A stretch of DNA of 64,000 nucleotides from Zygaena filipendulae (Eukaryota; Arthropoda; Insecta; Lepidoptera; Zygaenidae): NCBI GenBank assembly GCA_907165275.2, contig OU015670.1:6537501-6601500 (forward strand), read 5' to 3'. The notes beneath the pieces were generated by a model. It had not been told where the DNA came from, made no database searches, and saw only the letters and a list, made by a program, of their open reading frames with translations. Below are positions 12,201-23,000 of this stretch, one piece after another (within the stretch, counting starts at the first letter, position 1; every line of letters starts with the position of its first letter). A program made the translations under genes and the position numbers.

Positions 12201-12466
12201 CATAACTCTTAGTAAAACACTGTACAATGTTGAATAATCAGGTTCAAAGGTTATTTCGATATTAACTCAATGAACAAGTTAATTAATTCCCAAACTACGA
12301 AACATGAGTTTTCTAACTCACGAAGTACCTAATAATTATGAATTAGAATCTAATAAGACTGCTTAAATTTAACCATTTGATATTATTGAACTGTTATATG
12401 TGAACTTTGAACAAGAAAAAACTATTTTCTATAGAATTTGTAGAGAAAAAAATACTAACCGGCCAT
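3276..12466 (-). CDS. IRP1: Cytosolic aconitase / iron regulatory protein 1, N-terminal 399 codons (partial)
   Basis: Eleven coding exons on the minus strand join in frame: 12466-12460, 11156-11061, 8413-8247, 7643-7498, 7020-6951, 6834-6772, 6595-6469, 5825-5695, 5114-4943, 4095-3995, 3392-3276 (1197 nt). All have GT-AG introns. The start is ATG GCC G at 12466, split by intron 1, giving [19 protein letters not shown]. Family landmarks in order: [13 protein letters not shown] and FKPARVILQ (exon 3), [18 protein letters not shown] (exon 4), [10 protein letters not shown] (exon 6), [15 protein letters not shown] (exon 7), [12 protein letters not shown] and [14 protein letters not shown] (exon 9), [18 protein letters not shown] (exon 11). 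Family knowledge: with a 4Fe-4S cluster it isomerises citrate/isocitrate in the cytosol; without it, it binds iron-responsive elements in mRNAs. The cluster cysteines and C-terminal half lie beyond the left edge, so whether both functions are kept cannot be judged. Introns 2, 3, 7, 9 and 10 carry repeats. A fully IRE-binding or purely enzymatic paralogue cannot be excluded. Confidence 0.95.
3512..3747 (+). mobile_element. MITE family A, copy 3 (TSD ATTT), in IRP1 intron 10
   Basis: A 236-bp copy starting GGACATAGATAAGCAATA and ending CTAATCTGCGTCC. ATTT flanks both sides (3508-3511 and 3748-3751). It lies between IRP1 exons 10 and 11. Confidence 0.85.
4262..4362 (+). repeat. Retroelement 3'-end fragment in IRP1 intron 9
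   Basis: It contains GTTGTGTCAAATAAAGTTCT followed by a (CAATT)n tail. The same end recurs near 44160-44220 inside the hAT element. This is the form of a 5'-truncated non-LTR element. No coding part remains. Confidence 0.5.
4398..4915 (+). repeat. Minisatellite, about 41-bp unit, in IRP1 intron 9
   Basis: About a dozen imperfect tandem units built on 'acttcgatcgtaggtgcgtt' plus 'tgtcactataaggatgtgtg'. Several units are shortened to about 27 bp ('ggtgaacttcgatcgtgagt'). The array stops about 28 bp before the splice donor of IRP1 exon 9. Confidence 0.85.
5229..5426 (-). mobile_element. Diverged Helitron-like copy in IRP1 intron 8
   Basis: It starts CTAGCTGTGTCCCGCGG and keeps the CACCCGCG hairpin arm. 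The rest follows a sub-family with 'aaatcggtccagccgtttca', shared with 36558-36765. Confidence 0.6.
5990..6440 (+). repeat. Minisatellite, about 20-bp unit, in IRP1 intron 7
   Basis: Over twenty tandem units of 'aactgtgagaaaatcccgtc' with variants (ctccaactgagaaaatccca, ctttaactgtaagaaaat). The variants are arranged in a higher-order pattern of about 125 bp that repeats about three times between 6060 and 6400. Confidence 0.85.
7811..8105 (-). mobile_element. MITE family B copy with two TGACGTCA palindromes
   Basis: About 295 bp, with ends related as inverted repeats (tccgtcttgtagatta... / ...ctaaatgacggactaattag). It contains TGACGTCA at 7920-7927 and 7967-7974. It lies in IRP1 intron 3, in reverse orientation relative to the copies at 11296, 21099 and 41311. 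Confidence 0.75.
8650..8776 (-). mobile_element. MITE family A, partial and diverged copy
   Basis: It retains 'caacccacaaaattaaatta', 'aaaaatgttgacacaaaatg' and 'gtgtgggtta' in the reverse order of copy 1, but both termini are missing. Confidence 0.55.
8773..8792 (+). repeat. Four copies of GGTTA (TTAGG-type)
   Basis: Exactly four tandem GGTTA units, the insect telomeric motif in permuted form. It sits internally in IRP1 intron 2, so it is either a chance short tract or a relic. Confidence 0.6.
9503..10995 (-). pseudogene. RTE-type non-LTR retrotransposon, 5'-truncated and frameshifted, in IRP1 intron 2
   Basis: The minus strand reads in order: [52 protein letters not shown] (about 10600-10920), [13 protein letters not shown] and [15 protein letters not shown] (10320-10513), the active-site segment [16 protein letters not shown] (about 10165-10215), [16 protein letters not shown] (about 10090-10147), and the tail [14 protein letters not shown] with [14 protein letters not shown] (9590-9757). 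It ends in a (GAT)n run at 9503-9528. These are reverse-transcriptase motifs in family order, but the pieces fall in different frames, separated by indels. The endonuclease domain is absent. It has the same orientation as IRP1. RTE assignment rests on the AGFR.GYSTIDH / [10 protein letters not shown] / [11 protein letters not shown] signature. Confidence 0.9.
11296..11570 (+). mobile_element. MITE family B copy in IRP1 intron 2
   Basis: About 275 bp from 'aaaattctaattagtcagtc' to 'gatggactaataaaaattag'. It keeps one TGACGTCA (11461-11468). The first palindrome of the family is replaced by 'cttcattatttgg'. Confidence 0.75.
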
Positions 12467-12654
12467 AGTAGGACTGGACTCACTGATTTCCACAAACTAG
12501 TTAGAGATACTACCGTTTTCCTCGAACTTTGAAGTGAAAAGTAACAAATTAAATTAATTAACTAGAGAGGCTAAACCTAAACATAAGTGATGTGCACAAA
12601 TTAACTAGGTACCTGGTACTACTAAATAACCTCTCATGTCCCGATTAATTCGTA

Positions 12655-13140
12655 GTTTCGTACTAATGCTACTGCTACACCTGCGTGTTAATGCGTAAAT
12701 TAGTGCGCTAATTAAGGCATTACGTACATGTGGCCAACATTTTAACGAGTTAACGGATTAACGGCATTACTAATGACGTTAAACGTTAAGCGATAGCTCG
12801 GGTGTCGGTTTTTTGGACACATCAAAGGGTTTTAGCACGTTATTTAGCGTACTAAGCGGTTTTGGCTACATTAACGTCTTCTCATTTTGCGTGGCGCACG
12901 CGCGGAGCAAGACCGTATTTACTTTGTTTTGGTGGGAACAATAAAAATACGACAGTGGAATGGTCTAAAATTACAGCTGCTTCCACCTCCATTGCAAAAA
13001 ACAGCTGAAGCTTCGACTTCCATTTTGTGTTAACGAGTTATTTCACTAGAAAAGTTATTTCACTAATGCCTTAATTAACGCTTAGTTGGAAATTAACATC
13101 AACCTTAACGTTAACGCGGGTGGAGCAGTTGCATAACGGT
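12655..13140. mobile_element. Candidate foldback MITE with TTAACG-rich ends
   Basis: The left end (CTGCTACACCTGCGTGTTAA near 12667) and right end (complement CTGCTCCACCCGCGTTAACG, from about 13132) are imperfect inverted repeats that continue for about 45 bp as 'ctaattaagg' / 'ccttaattaacg'. GTAC occurs on both flanks. No reading frame is present. Confidence 0.5.
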
Positions 13141-13223
13141 ACTAACGCATAGGGATAAAACGATACTAGTAAATAATACAAGTACTTACCCGATACATTC
13201 CTTCCGATACCAAGTACTTTTTG

Positions 13224-13231
13224 TATCGATA
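13224..13231. promoter_or_regulatory. DRE-like TATCGATA motif
   Basis: An exact TATCGATA palindrome, with a one-mismatch copy at 13275-13282 (TATCGATG) and further GATAC/GTATC words in the surrounding 150 bp. In Drosophila this word is bound by DREF and overlaps BEAF sites, typical of housekeeping promoters. Function here is inferred from position only. Confidence 0.4.
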
Positions 13232-14016
13232 CTTTGAATCTAAGTATCAAGTAGGTATCGGTTAAACGTACTCGTATCGATGTACCCAGTAATGATTACA
13301 TTTTCAGACATAAAACGCTGTGGAGATTTTTTGATTTTTTGATCTTTTTTGGGAATATTTATTGAATTTTTGATGATGATTGATGAAAAAATATTATCTT
13401 TTTCCGTACTTAAATATTGTCTGTCGATACGCGAAAGAAAAAAAAACCCTACTCGAGATTCGAGATTTCATTTGACGCCAAAAGAAGGGATTTTTAGCAG
13501 AAAGGACGTCAGTTTTATTTCTTTGTTTTGCAAATTAGTTTCTCGTGATTAATATTGTGTAAATGCGGTGGATTTTGCATAATAGTGATCCATTAGTGAT
13601 GAAGTGTGTGTGGAAACAGTGAAATAAGATGAAGTGGAACGTTCATCGGGAGATTGTCGTTTTAATATACAACTTCCCACAGAGCGTCCTATAAGGGTCA
13701 ACTGTGCGTCCAACTATGCAAAGTTGCTGCCAAAAGTTCTCTTAAAACATTGAAATGCATCTCACCAATGCACGATGTAAATAACTTCAGAAGAAGCAAA
13801 ATACTACTGAATTAGCTGTATGGACTTAGCTTCCTTAGCCTTCTCTATTGAGGTAAAGTTAACGAAAAAAAAAGAATTACCTTTGTTTGTTTGACAACTT
13901 TGACAAGACAACTGACAATTGGAAATTAAAAAGTAACCGTTAAATTTCGTTCCGCATAAATATAATTCTACAATTCTATTTATTTTTTCATAAATAAACT
14001 ATTAACGTGTTCTAAA

Positions 14017-17000
14017 ATGAATTCATTCGATTTGGACGCGATAAATTTAGCTTTAAATGATGACAACAGGATCGTGAGTGGTGTAGATTTTTCTGGAAAA
14101 TCATTGAAACTGGATACGGAAAAAGATGGTAAGAAAATACTAAATTTTGTTAATGTTTATCCTTTTTTTTTCATGTAATTAATATAAATTGTAATAATGT
14201 AAATTGTATATATTGTGATAGCTTTCATTGGTCTATGTTAAAAACAAATTCAGAACTAAAATATTTTTTTGTTATGTATAACCTAAAAATGTCTTTTATA
14301 AGAAAACTATGCGGCCTGAATGAATGCAGGTAACTTACCTAAGTTTACATCTCTGATCAAAAAACTAGGATACTTGTTTGAGAGCTTTGTAGCCATACAG
14401 CAAATTGAAGTCCTTATATGTTTGTCATGTCCTTTTTTCCTTAAAGAACCCTATTTCCTTCTTTGTACTCCTTGTAACGTTTATGTAAAATTTAATGGTG
14501 ATCCAGTGCGCCATTAAGCATAACAAACAAACAAGCTCACTTTCAGGATTCAAAGTGTAGTGAAATTCCGTAAAATAAAATTATTGTTACTTTATGTAAT
14601 AAGAGGGATGAAAATAAAAGTTCAGTCTATAAATATCAGGGGTGTCATTACATTAGCTTTTCAGAGTTCCTGCGGGAATTCCATGATAGATATAAACCTT
14701 CCTCATGAATCAGTCTATTTATTGGTGAAAACCGCATCAAAATCTGTTGCGTAGTACATAGGGACAGACGGACACAGGGAAGTGACATTGTTTTATACTA
14801 TGTAGTGATTTTGTTTTAGCACAACCAATTGTAGATGCCATCAATGCGTGTCCTGATCTCCAGTACCTGACACTAACAGGCAACACTCTGGGTGTTCCTG
14901 CAGCACAAGCAATAGCCAAAGCTCTGAAAAATCATCCTGAATTCAAAATAGCAAGATGGTCAGATATGTTCACTGGAAGGATGAAGACAGAGATACCACC
15001 AGCTTTGGTGAGTGATAGAGTACAGATAGCTGTACAAGTCTTGTTATCTTCTTAGACAAAACATAAAACAGTGGCTTCTGAGAAAATTAAATTATCAATC
15101 ATTCAAAGATAATCAAAATCGATGTTTTTCAATTATGAAAATACTATAAAAGTCATTGTATGACTTGTATGGTTATAATGATTGTACTGAACAATGGCTA
15201 CTGATGGGTGGCTGGAGCCAATACACATAAAGCTCGAGACATAAAGTCCAATCTTATATCAATGATTAATAGTAATAAAATGAAATAACTTTATTGTGTA
15301 CCCACAAAGACATGGATTGTTGCTACTTTACTACTAAAACTTATAAATATGATGAAGAATAATATTATACGTATCATATTATACTATATAACAAAATAAA
15401 TACAGCATACATCAACAGTCCGGAAACATTAGTAGATCTTTTTTGCGATTAGTTGTAGATAGCCAGACAGGTGTGTCATCGTCTTTTGTGAAATTGTAAA
15501 AAAAAACATTTTTTTACACATGAAGCTACAACAAGTATTTCACCCAACCGATCCATAGTCACACTGTTGTGACTATGGTTTATTTTATTTATCCTTAGCC
15601 ACACTAGTGTGACAGTCTATCACAAAATAATTGTTTGCCGACAAAGAGCTCACATATAGAAGTTTGCAAAGTTGAGTTTCTTTCTCTTCCTCTTCCACAG
15701 AGCGCCCTCGGGGATGGTATGATAGAAGCCGGCGCCAGATTGTCAGTTCTTGACCTGAGTGACAATGCCTTTGGCCCTATTGGAGTCGAAGGCCTGGCCA
15801 AACTGTTACAGAGTGACGTGTGCAGTCAACTGCAGGTATTTCAAGCTCTACATTAACTTGCAGTTATATTAAACAAAATTAAAAATAAATAAACCAACTT
15901 CAAAAAAAGTAAAAACACAAAATGCACTACACTAAAAAGTTAAAAATGATAAAAATTGGTATGTGAAAATATTTATCTTTTCATTTGAGTTCTAAATAAC
16001 GTAACAGTAGCAAATATTGCCTCGAAAATGTATTTTAGTTTTCTGTGTTAACATCATACACATAGATTGTCAACTTGAGTAAGACTTGGGGGCAGGTTTT
16101 TGGCAGCTCTATTATTATTCCACCTGAACATGATAATGCAGTGTGTGTACATTGTGTACAGGAACTTAGGCTGAACAATAACGGGCTGGGCACGGCGGGC
16201 GCGCGGCTGCTGGCTCGCGCGCTGGCAGTGCGGCCCCCGCGTTTGCGCGTCTTCGTCGCCGGTCGCAACCGCCTCGAGAACCCTGGCGCCGCTGCGCTGG
16301 CAGAGGTGTTCCAGGTACGACACTGTCTTACACTATGGAATTAGTAAATACATAATAATAATAATGTTTGTTAATTGTTTACATTATCACAAAGCGCCAT
16401 CTCATCCCAAACGAAGAAAAGCTCACTGTATTGTAATGTGGTTACCAGAAAATTGGTATACTATAGTACTTAATATTTTTTTTTTGTAAATACATGATAA
16501 TATACATAAATAGATATATGTATTGTATTAAACACTCAAACTCAGAGTAAACTTTACATAAATGTTCATGCGTGGATCAAACCCATGAACCAACCCTTGA
16601 AACTAAACATTGAAATTTTTCAAAATGTTCTACCTCGTAGGGGGTTACAACTTATATGTGACCAAGCGTATATATTGTGACCAAATTGACTTAATTGAAT
16701 TTTAAATTTGGGAGACAATATTATCCGGTAATTTTTTGGATTTAGTGTTGGAAGAAAGTTGGAACCGACTCAAATTTATTGTACCTACATACTGTTATTT
16801 TATTTCTTCCTTTCTTTTCAGTTATATTTCTTTTTTTAGTTTGTGTTTTGAATTATTTCTTTTCGGCTTCCTGATTCCCTCCCGCCTCCGTTCCCTTGCT
16901 CAGATTCAGTGAGATGCGTGGTGTTCACAGAACATGGGCTCGCTGGAGGAGATATCGATGCCGCAAAACGGTATATACCACGCGGGCGTGGCGGCGCTGG

Positions 17001-20000
17001 CGCAGGCGCTGCGCCGCAACCCGCGCCTCGCGCGCCTCAACCTCAACGACAACACCGTCGGCGCTAAGGGGGCCGCCGCCCTGGCGCTCGCGCTGCCCGC
17101 GTGAGTTTGCTAATCGCTACGCATACATCGTCGCTTAAATGATAAAACTTTTTCTATTCATTTTTTTTTTGGAAAATATGATTATACTAGCTGTACCCCG
17201 CGGTTTCACCCGCGGTAATTTTGGAGTTCCCGCGAGAATTCCGGGATAAACAGTACCCTATGTCCTTCTCTGTATGGAGAATCTTCTCTCTACAAGGTGA
17301 ATGCCAAACATCCAAATCCGTTCAGCCGTTTTTGCGTGATTGAGTAACAAACATCCAAACATCCACACTTTCACATTTATAATATAAGTAGGATTACAAA
17401 AAATGAGTCTGCTATTAACATCGGAAGACGATGCTATGGAGAGACTCGTGCAGGGCAGAGTTAATGGCTCGCGATCTAGAGGGCGCTTCCCTTTGCGATG
17501 GACTGACCAGATAAAAACCCTCACGGAATCGTCTCTAAACACGTGTGTGCAGAATGCCTCGGTTAGAAAGAGATGGCGGTGACAATAAAAAAGGCCGTGC
17601 AACGACCTCCGTGACCACGACTACTCTGCCAAGAGTAAACGACTAAGAAGAAGAAGATTAACATCGCACGTCAAGTTACTAGAATTCGCTAGTATAATTT
17701 AAATACTCTAAGGTCCATCCGCCATTTCCGCAACATAAAGAACAATGGCCAAATTACTATAGGAGCTGGACTTGACTTTTATTTTTCATGTCCCAAAATA
17801 AACTATAGTTAGATTGATTTGTTTTTATGTTGTAAATACCATTCCGTTTAAAAATCATATCTAAATAGCCACGATTTTTTAAAATAACATCAACAATACA
17901 TTTTAGGTTAGAATCAACAACTACCTTTTACCCGACCTAAAAATGTAGTTAGCATAGAAATAAGCATAGAAAAAATATAGTTAGCGATAGCGATAGTCAC
18001 AAGTGCTAGTTATCAGTCCGTAAAAAATGCCTAGGTTAAACGACAAAGAAAATCCAAAATAGAACAGCAAGTGAAGCGAGATGAGTGCGTGATTGCCGGG
18101 TGTCATGTCAATTGTCAATAAAAAAAAATAACAAAGTAACAATGACAATCACTGACGCGGTTCGATGACCACAGATTAAGTAACTTGTCGAGGATAAATG
18201 ACGTTCCGTTGTACGCAATTGAACAAAATGCTTATACTAAATATGAACCTACATAATTATTTTTTATGACAAAAATGCACACAGTGTCTGATTTGATGCC
18301 TACATACTTATCGAGTAAAACTATTCAGGGAAACGTGAATAATTATAGTCTTTGAATACTAAGTCATTTCATACGCGAAATGAATCGTCAAAAGGTGCGT
18401 TCTGAAACCACATACATGGATGTCGTAGTAGTTACAAAAACAAAAATAAATTGATATCTTTTTTTTGTGGCTACCTATACAGATACTTTTTGTGTTTTTT
18501 GAGATCTTAAAAAATAAGGGTATTTTTCATATATATATCATACATGGACACCATTGTTTCGTCTCGAGTACGATTTGGCCATCCTTCTTTGTTATTTTTG
18601 AAAAACTTATACGACGTTATATTACGATATATTTATTTATTTATTTATTTATTGTTTTGTTATCAGGCAACATGGGCCCATAGATAAATACCTTACAAAA
18701 CTAACATACATATAACAAATATAAAAAACATTCTATTTTTGACACTGTGTCGCTCTGGTGGTGGCTGTCGGTATCCTGCCCCGGAATCGCCTATAGACCA
18801 CACCTTTCTACCTATATATTATACATACTAGCTGTTCCCCGCGGTTTCACCCGCGTTAATTCTATGTCCTTCTCTGTACCCTAACAACGGGCATATAAAA
18901 TTTCATCATGATCGGTTGAGCCGTTAAGGCGTGAAAGTGTAATAAACAAACAAACTCACTTTAGCATTTATAATATTAGTAAGGATTGAGATCATAATGG
19001 TTTAAGTATAAAATTATTCAATATGTTGTTGATCGCAGGTTAAGAAACCTCAAAACGATAAACTTCGGCGATTGCTTGCTCAAGAGCAAAGGTGCGAAGA
19101 CTTTGGCGAAAGCATTCAGAGACAATTCTATATTGATAGAGGTATCTTTTATGTGATCTTATTATCGTTTGTTGTTGTAACATTTAGACCTTTTCTGGGT
19201 AGGCAAATCAGAGGTTTATACTTTCTGAAGCTGTTTACATTGAAATATATTTCAGATGAGCCAATTAATAATAAATGAATAGATTTGCTCCCTAATGCCC
19301 GCTACACATTCACACAAGATTCTCGGGTGAATGGGAAGCGGGCTTAAGATAAAACAAGCAATTCTGGCTCTTGAAAGCCTAATAGCAAACAAAATGGCTG
19401 CTGATAGGTGGCTGGCCAACGACCGCATGCACTCGGTACTACTCCTACATCTACCCAACAATGATCTTTCCCCATTCCATTGCAGTCTCTAGATATGAGT
19501 CACAACGAAATAGGGCGCGACGCGTGCATGGAGGTGGTAGAAGCGATCACAGTGTTGCCAGACAGCGCGGACAGACTCACCAGGGTCGTTTTAGCGGGTG
19601 AGCGTGTGTGCATATTATTTTGTATGTGTGTTTGTTGATTTTGAATCAGTGTATGTATGTGTACCTAAGTGAGTTTAATACACATATATTATGTGTATGT
19701 ATGACGTATGTGTTATGTGATCACTATTAGCTGTCTATGTGTTTGTGTTACATATATTATGTCTGTGTGTTTATTCCGTGTTTCTTTTATATCTACTGTA
19801 TTTATTTTTCTCAACAGGCAACAGCTTAGGGGGTCCGTCCAATAAAAAGACGATGCGGGACAAACTCGGACCGTCGGCGGAGCTGAGCGACGGGGAGGGG
19901 AGTGACGACGAGTGTGAGTTTGAATTTGGAAATATACATTTTTTTTATCAATCCCATCCCATTCTAGGACTGAACTATTGTACTAAAAATTATTTCCTTT

Positions 20001-23000
20001 CTTTCTTATTAGAAAGTTAGTTTTCCTGAGTGACATATAGGTACTACTACCAACTTTTTATCCCAGAATTCCCTCTTAAATAAAAAAAAAAACCAGAGTC
20101 AAACTATGGGGAATCGTCTAGTAATGTATATCCTCTTGACACAGGAGCATTTACAAAGCATTAAACTGTTTTTGTTGCAAAGGCTGAGCCCTTAATTTAG
20201 TTTTTGCGTGAAAGAGTAACAAACATCCATCCATCCATCCATCCATCCATCCATACATACTTACAAACTTTCGCGTTTATCCTACTAATATTATAAATGT
20301 GAAAGTGTGGATGTTTGGATGTTTGTTACTCAATCACGCAAAAACGGCTGAACGGATTTGGATGAAATTTAGCATGCACGTTGTCAGGGGTACAGAGAAG
20401 GACATAGGGTACTTTTTATCCCGGAATTCCCGGGGAACTCCGAAATTACCGCAGGTGAAACCGCGGGGCACAGCTAGTAATATTAGATTTAGATTGGCTG
20501 CAAAAAATCACGTGTCCAATGCCTTTTTCTAAGAAAAAAAAAACAAGTTCCTGTGTAAATATGTAAGTATAAGTAAGTTTTTGTTAATGTTATGTTTCTT
20601 TTTTAATTCAAATTTTAAAATTGTTTTTAATTAAAAAAATTTTTTTGTTCCATTTTAAATATTAGAATTAATTATTTATTAAGCGCTATGGCTTATTATG
20701 CTGTCATGCTTTTTAAATTCAATAAATAAATAAATAAATAAATAAATCAGCTCTGGAATTGATGCTACCCGAAGGTCGATCGGCCGTTGTCGAAATAAGA
20801 AGTTCAAAAATATTCGGTCTTTAGAGTACGGTTTATTTAGCACTTTAGGACCCGAGGTGTCAGGAGGATATATCTAGATGAATTGATAAAATCTCCTATT
20901 ACAGATGTGACTGACTCCGAAGAGGAGAACGCCGAGGAGCAATCGGACAGCGAGACGGAATCGGAGGACAGCGCGACCGAGGATGCGCAGCACCTCGACA
21001 GCGCCGCCGATATCGCGCGGCACGTGGCGCTCGACCACTCCGGTGGGTTGCGGCCGGTGCACGGTGGGGCTGAGGGTTCCGATAGGGATGTTGACGACTT
21101 TTGAAAATCTAAATTCTAATTAGTCCGTCAGTTAGAAAATCAAAAATCATTAGACACGTATTTTTTTATTTTTCAAATAAATGAAAATACACAGAGATAA
21201 AGCGCTTAAAGTTTAGGGTGGGGGCTCGTGACGTCACTTACCACTACAAGCCGCCATACAAACTGCACTAGTTAGTGACGTCACGCGAAATTTCAACTCA
21301 ATGTATCGCTGTTATTTTTTGATTACGTAAAAAAAGAAGAAATACGTGTCCAATATTCTTTATTAATCTACAAGACAAACTAAAAAAAATAGTCAAATAG
21401 CCTATTAAAATTAAATAACTTTCACTTATAATTAAATAAATAGCTGGAGCCTATTAGGCATAGGTATGCCTGTGCCAGGAGACTCCGCTTCTCATAACTA
21501 ATTTAAATTTAACAGAATACACATTCCGAAAGTACAGATTTTGGCTTGATGTTGGTGCGCAACTGGGTTGATGGCGGTGTGAAAGTGGGTTGATGTTGAT
21601 GGAAAAGTTAAGTCACTTTGAAAGTTTGATGGTTGATGTGAAAATGGGTTGAAATGGGTTAGATTCAAGTCAGAGTGAAACTGTGTTGACATCAGTTTGA
21701 AGGTGGTGCGAAAATGGGTTGAAGTTCATATGAATGTAGAGCGTGAGTGGTTCAGTAAGTTTGAATTTTATGTTGGTGTGAAATTGAGTTAAGGTTGGTG
21801 TGTAAATAAGTTCAAGTTGATTTGTAAGTGGATTGAAGTTGGTAGTTGATGTTGAAGCGAAAGTCAGTTGAAGTAGGTGTGAAAGTGGGTCTATGAAGTC
21901 TATGAAAATGGACTGAAGTCAGCCATGTGAAAGAAGAATTTTAGAATTTAATAAATTAAGTTTATCTTCACTCATTTCAGGTGTGGAAGAAGTGGAGACG
22001 GACGTTGGCAGGTTCCTTCACGAGCCAACACATGAGAACCTAAAGAAGTTAGGTCCCAACGCAGCTGAGGTCATAGACGCACATTTGCAGGTTTGATTTC
22101 AGTGGTTACATGATACACTAACTTTTCCCCGCGGTGGTTTCACTCGCGGTAATTTCGGAGTTCCCGCGGGAATTGCGGGTTACAATATAGCCTATGTTAC
22201 TCAGGAATAGTGTACCGTTCTAATGGTGAAAGAATTTTTGAAATCGGTTTAGTAGTTTTTTAATTAAGTCGTAACAAATCTTTCCTCTTTATAATATAAG
22301 TTCAGATAAAAAATTCGTTTCGTCATATTGTGAATCAATAGGATCAGTGTCTAAAGTAGCTGTACACTTGGCGGTGTGGTTGAATTTTATTACTAGGTAT
22401 CGCTTTTTTAACCGACTTCCAAAAAGGAGGAGGGTCTATGTTCGATTGTATGTATTTTTGTAGTATCATAATCTCTCCTGTCTGCTTAGTAAAGCGGACA
22501 CGAGAGCTATTACTATACAAAATAGTAGATATTCTCTCTAATTTTTTGTACTATTGTACCTATATTATACAGGCCAATCTATTAACAGGTAATAAAACAC
22601 CCGGAGGACATGATCCAAGCGTACGTGGACGCCACGTTCAGTGTGTCGGGGCTGTCCGACGAGAGCCCCGCCGCCGAAGAGATCAGCAAGCAGCTGTACC
22701 CGATACTGCTGAGGCGGGCGGGGCAGCAGCACGCGGCCGCTTGGTTGCTCGCCAACACCATGCTCGCCGGCTTGGGGTTGATCAAGGTGGGCACAGCCGG
22801 CCCCGGTGACACTCCATACAAATTATGGAGGGTAGAGATAAGGAGAACCATCTCGGTGTATGAAAAGTGTTCGTCGAGAGGCATCAAATAGTGGTGGCGC
22901 TACGGTAGCAAAAGATGAATGTTAACGATAGCGCCAAAAGTTATTAGAGTAGGATAGCGAATTGAACAAGGAAAGAGAAACTTCCGCTTTTTTCACTTTC

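Larger units (their letters stand above)
12467..14016. promoter_or_regulatory. Divergent intergenic region between IRP1 and RanGAP
   Basis: The 1.55 kb between the two start codons must hold both 5' UTRs and promoters. I can point to a foldback element (about 12655-13140), a TATCGATA motif with further 'cgata' copies (13150-13285), and an AT-rich leader just before the RanGAP ATG. I cannot place either transcription start. Confidence 0.5.

Noticed and set aside
22438..22809. Long plus-strand frame over RanGAP exon 11
   Set aside because: It is a different frame from the splice-consistent RanGAP exon, which continues the known protein.
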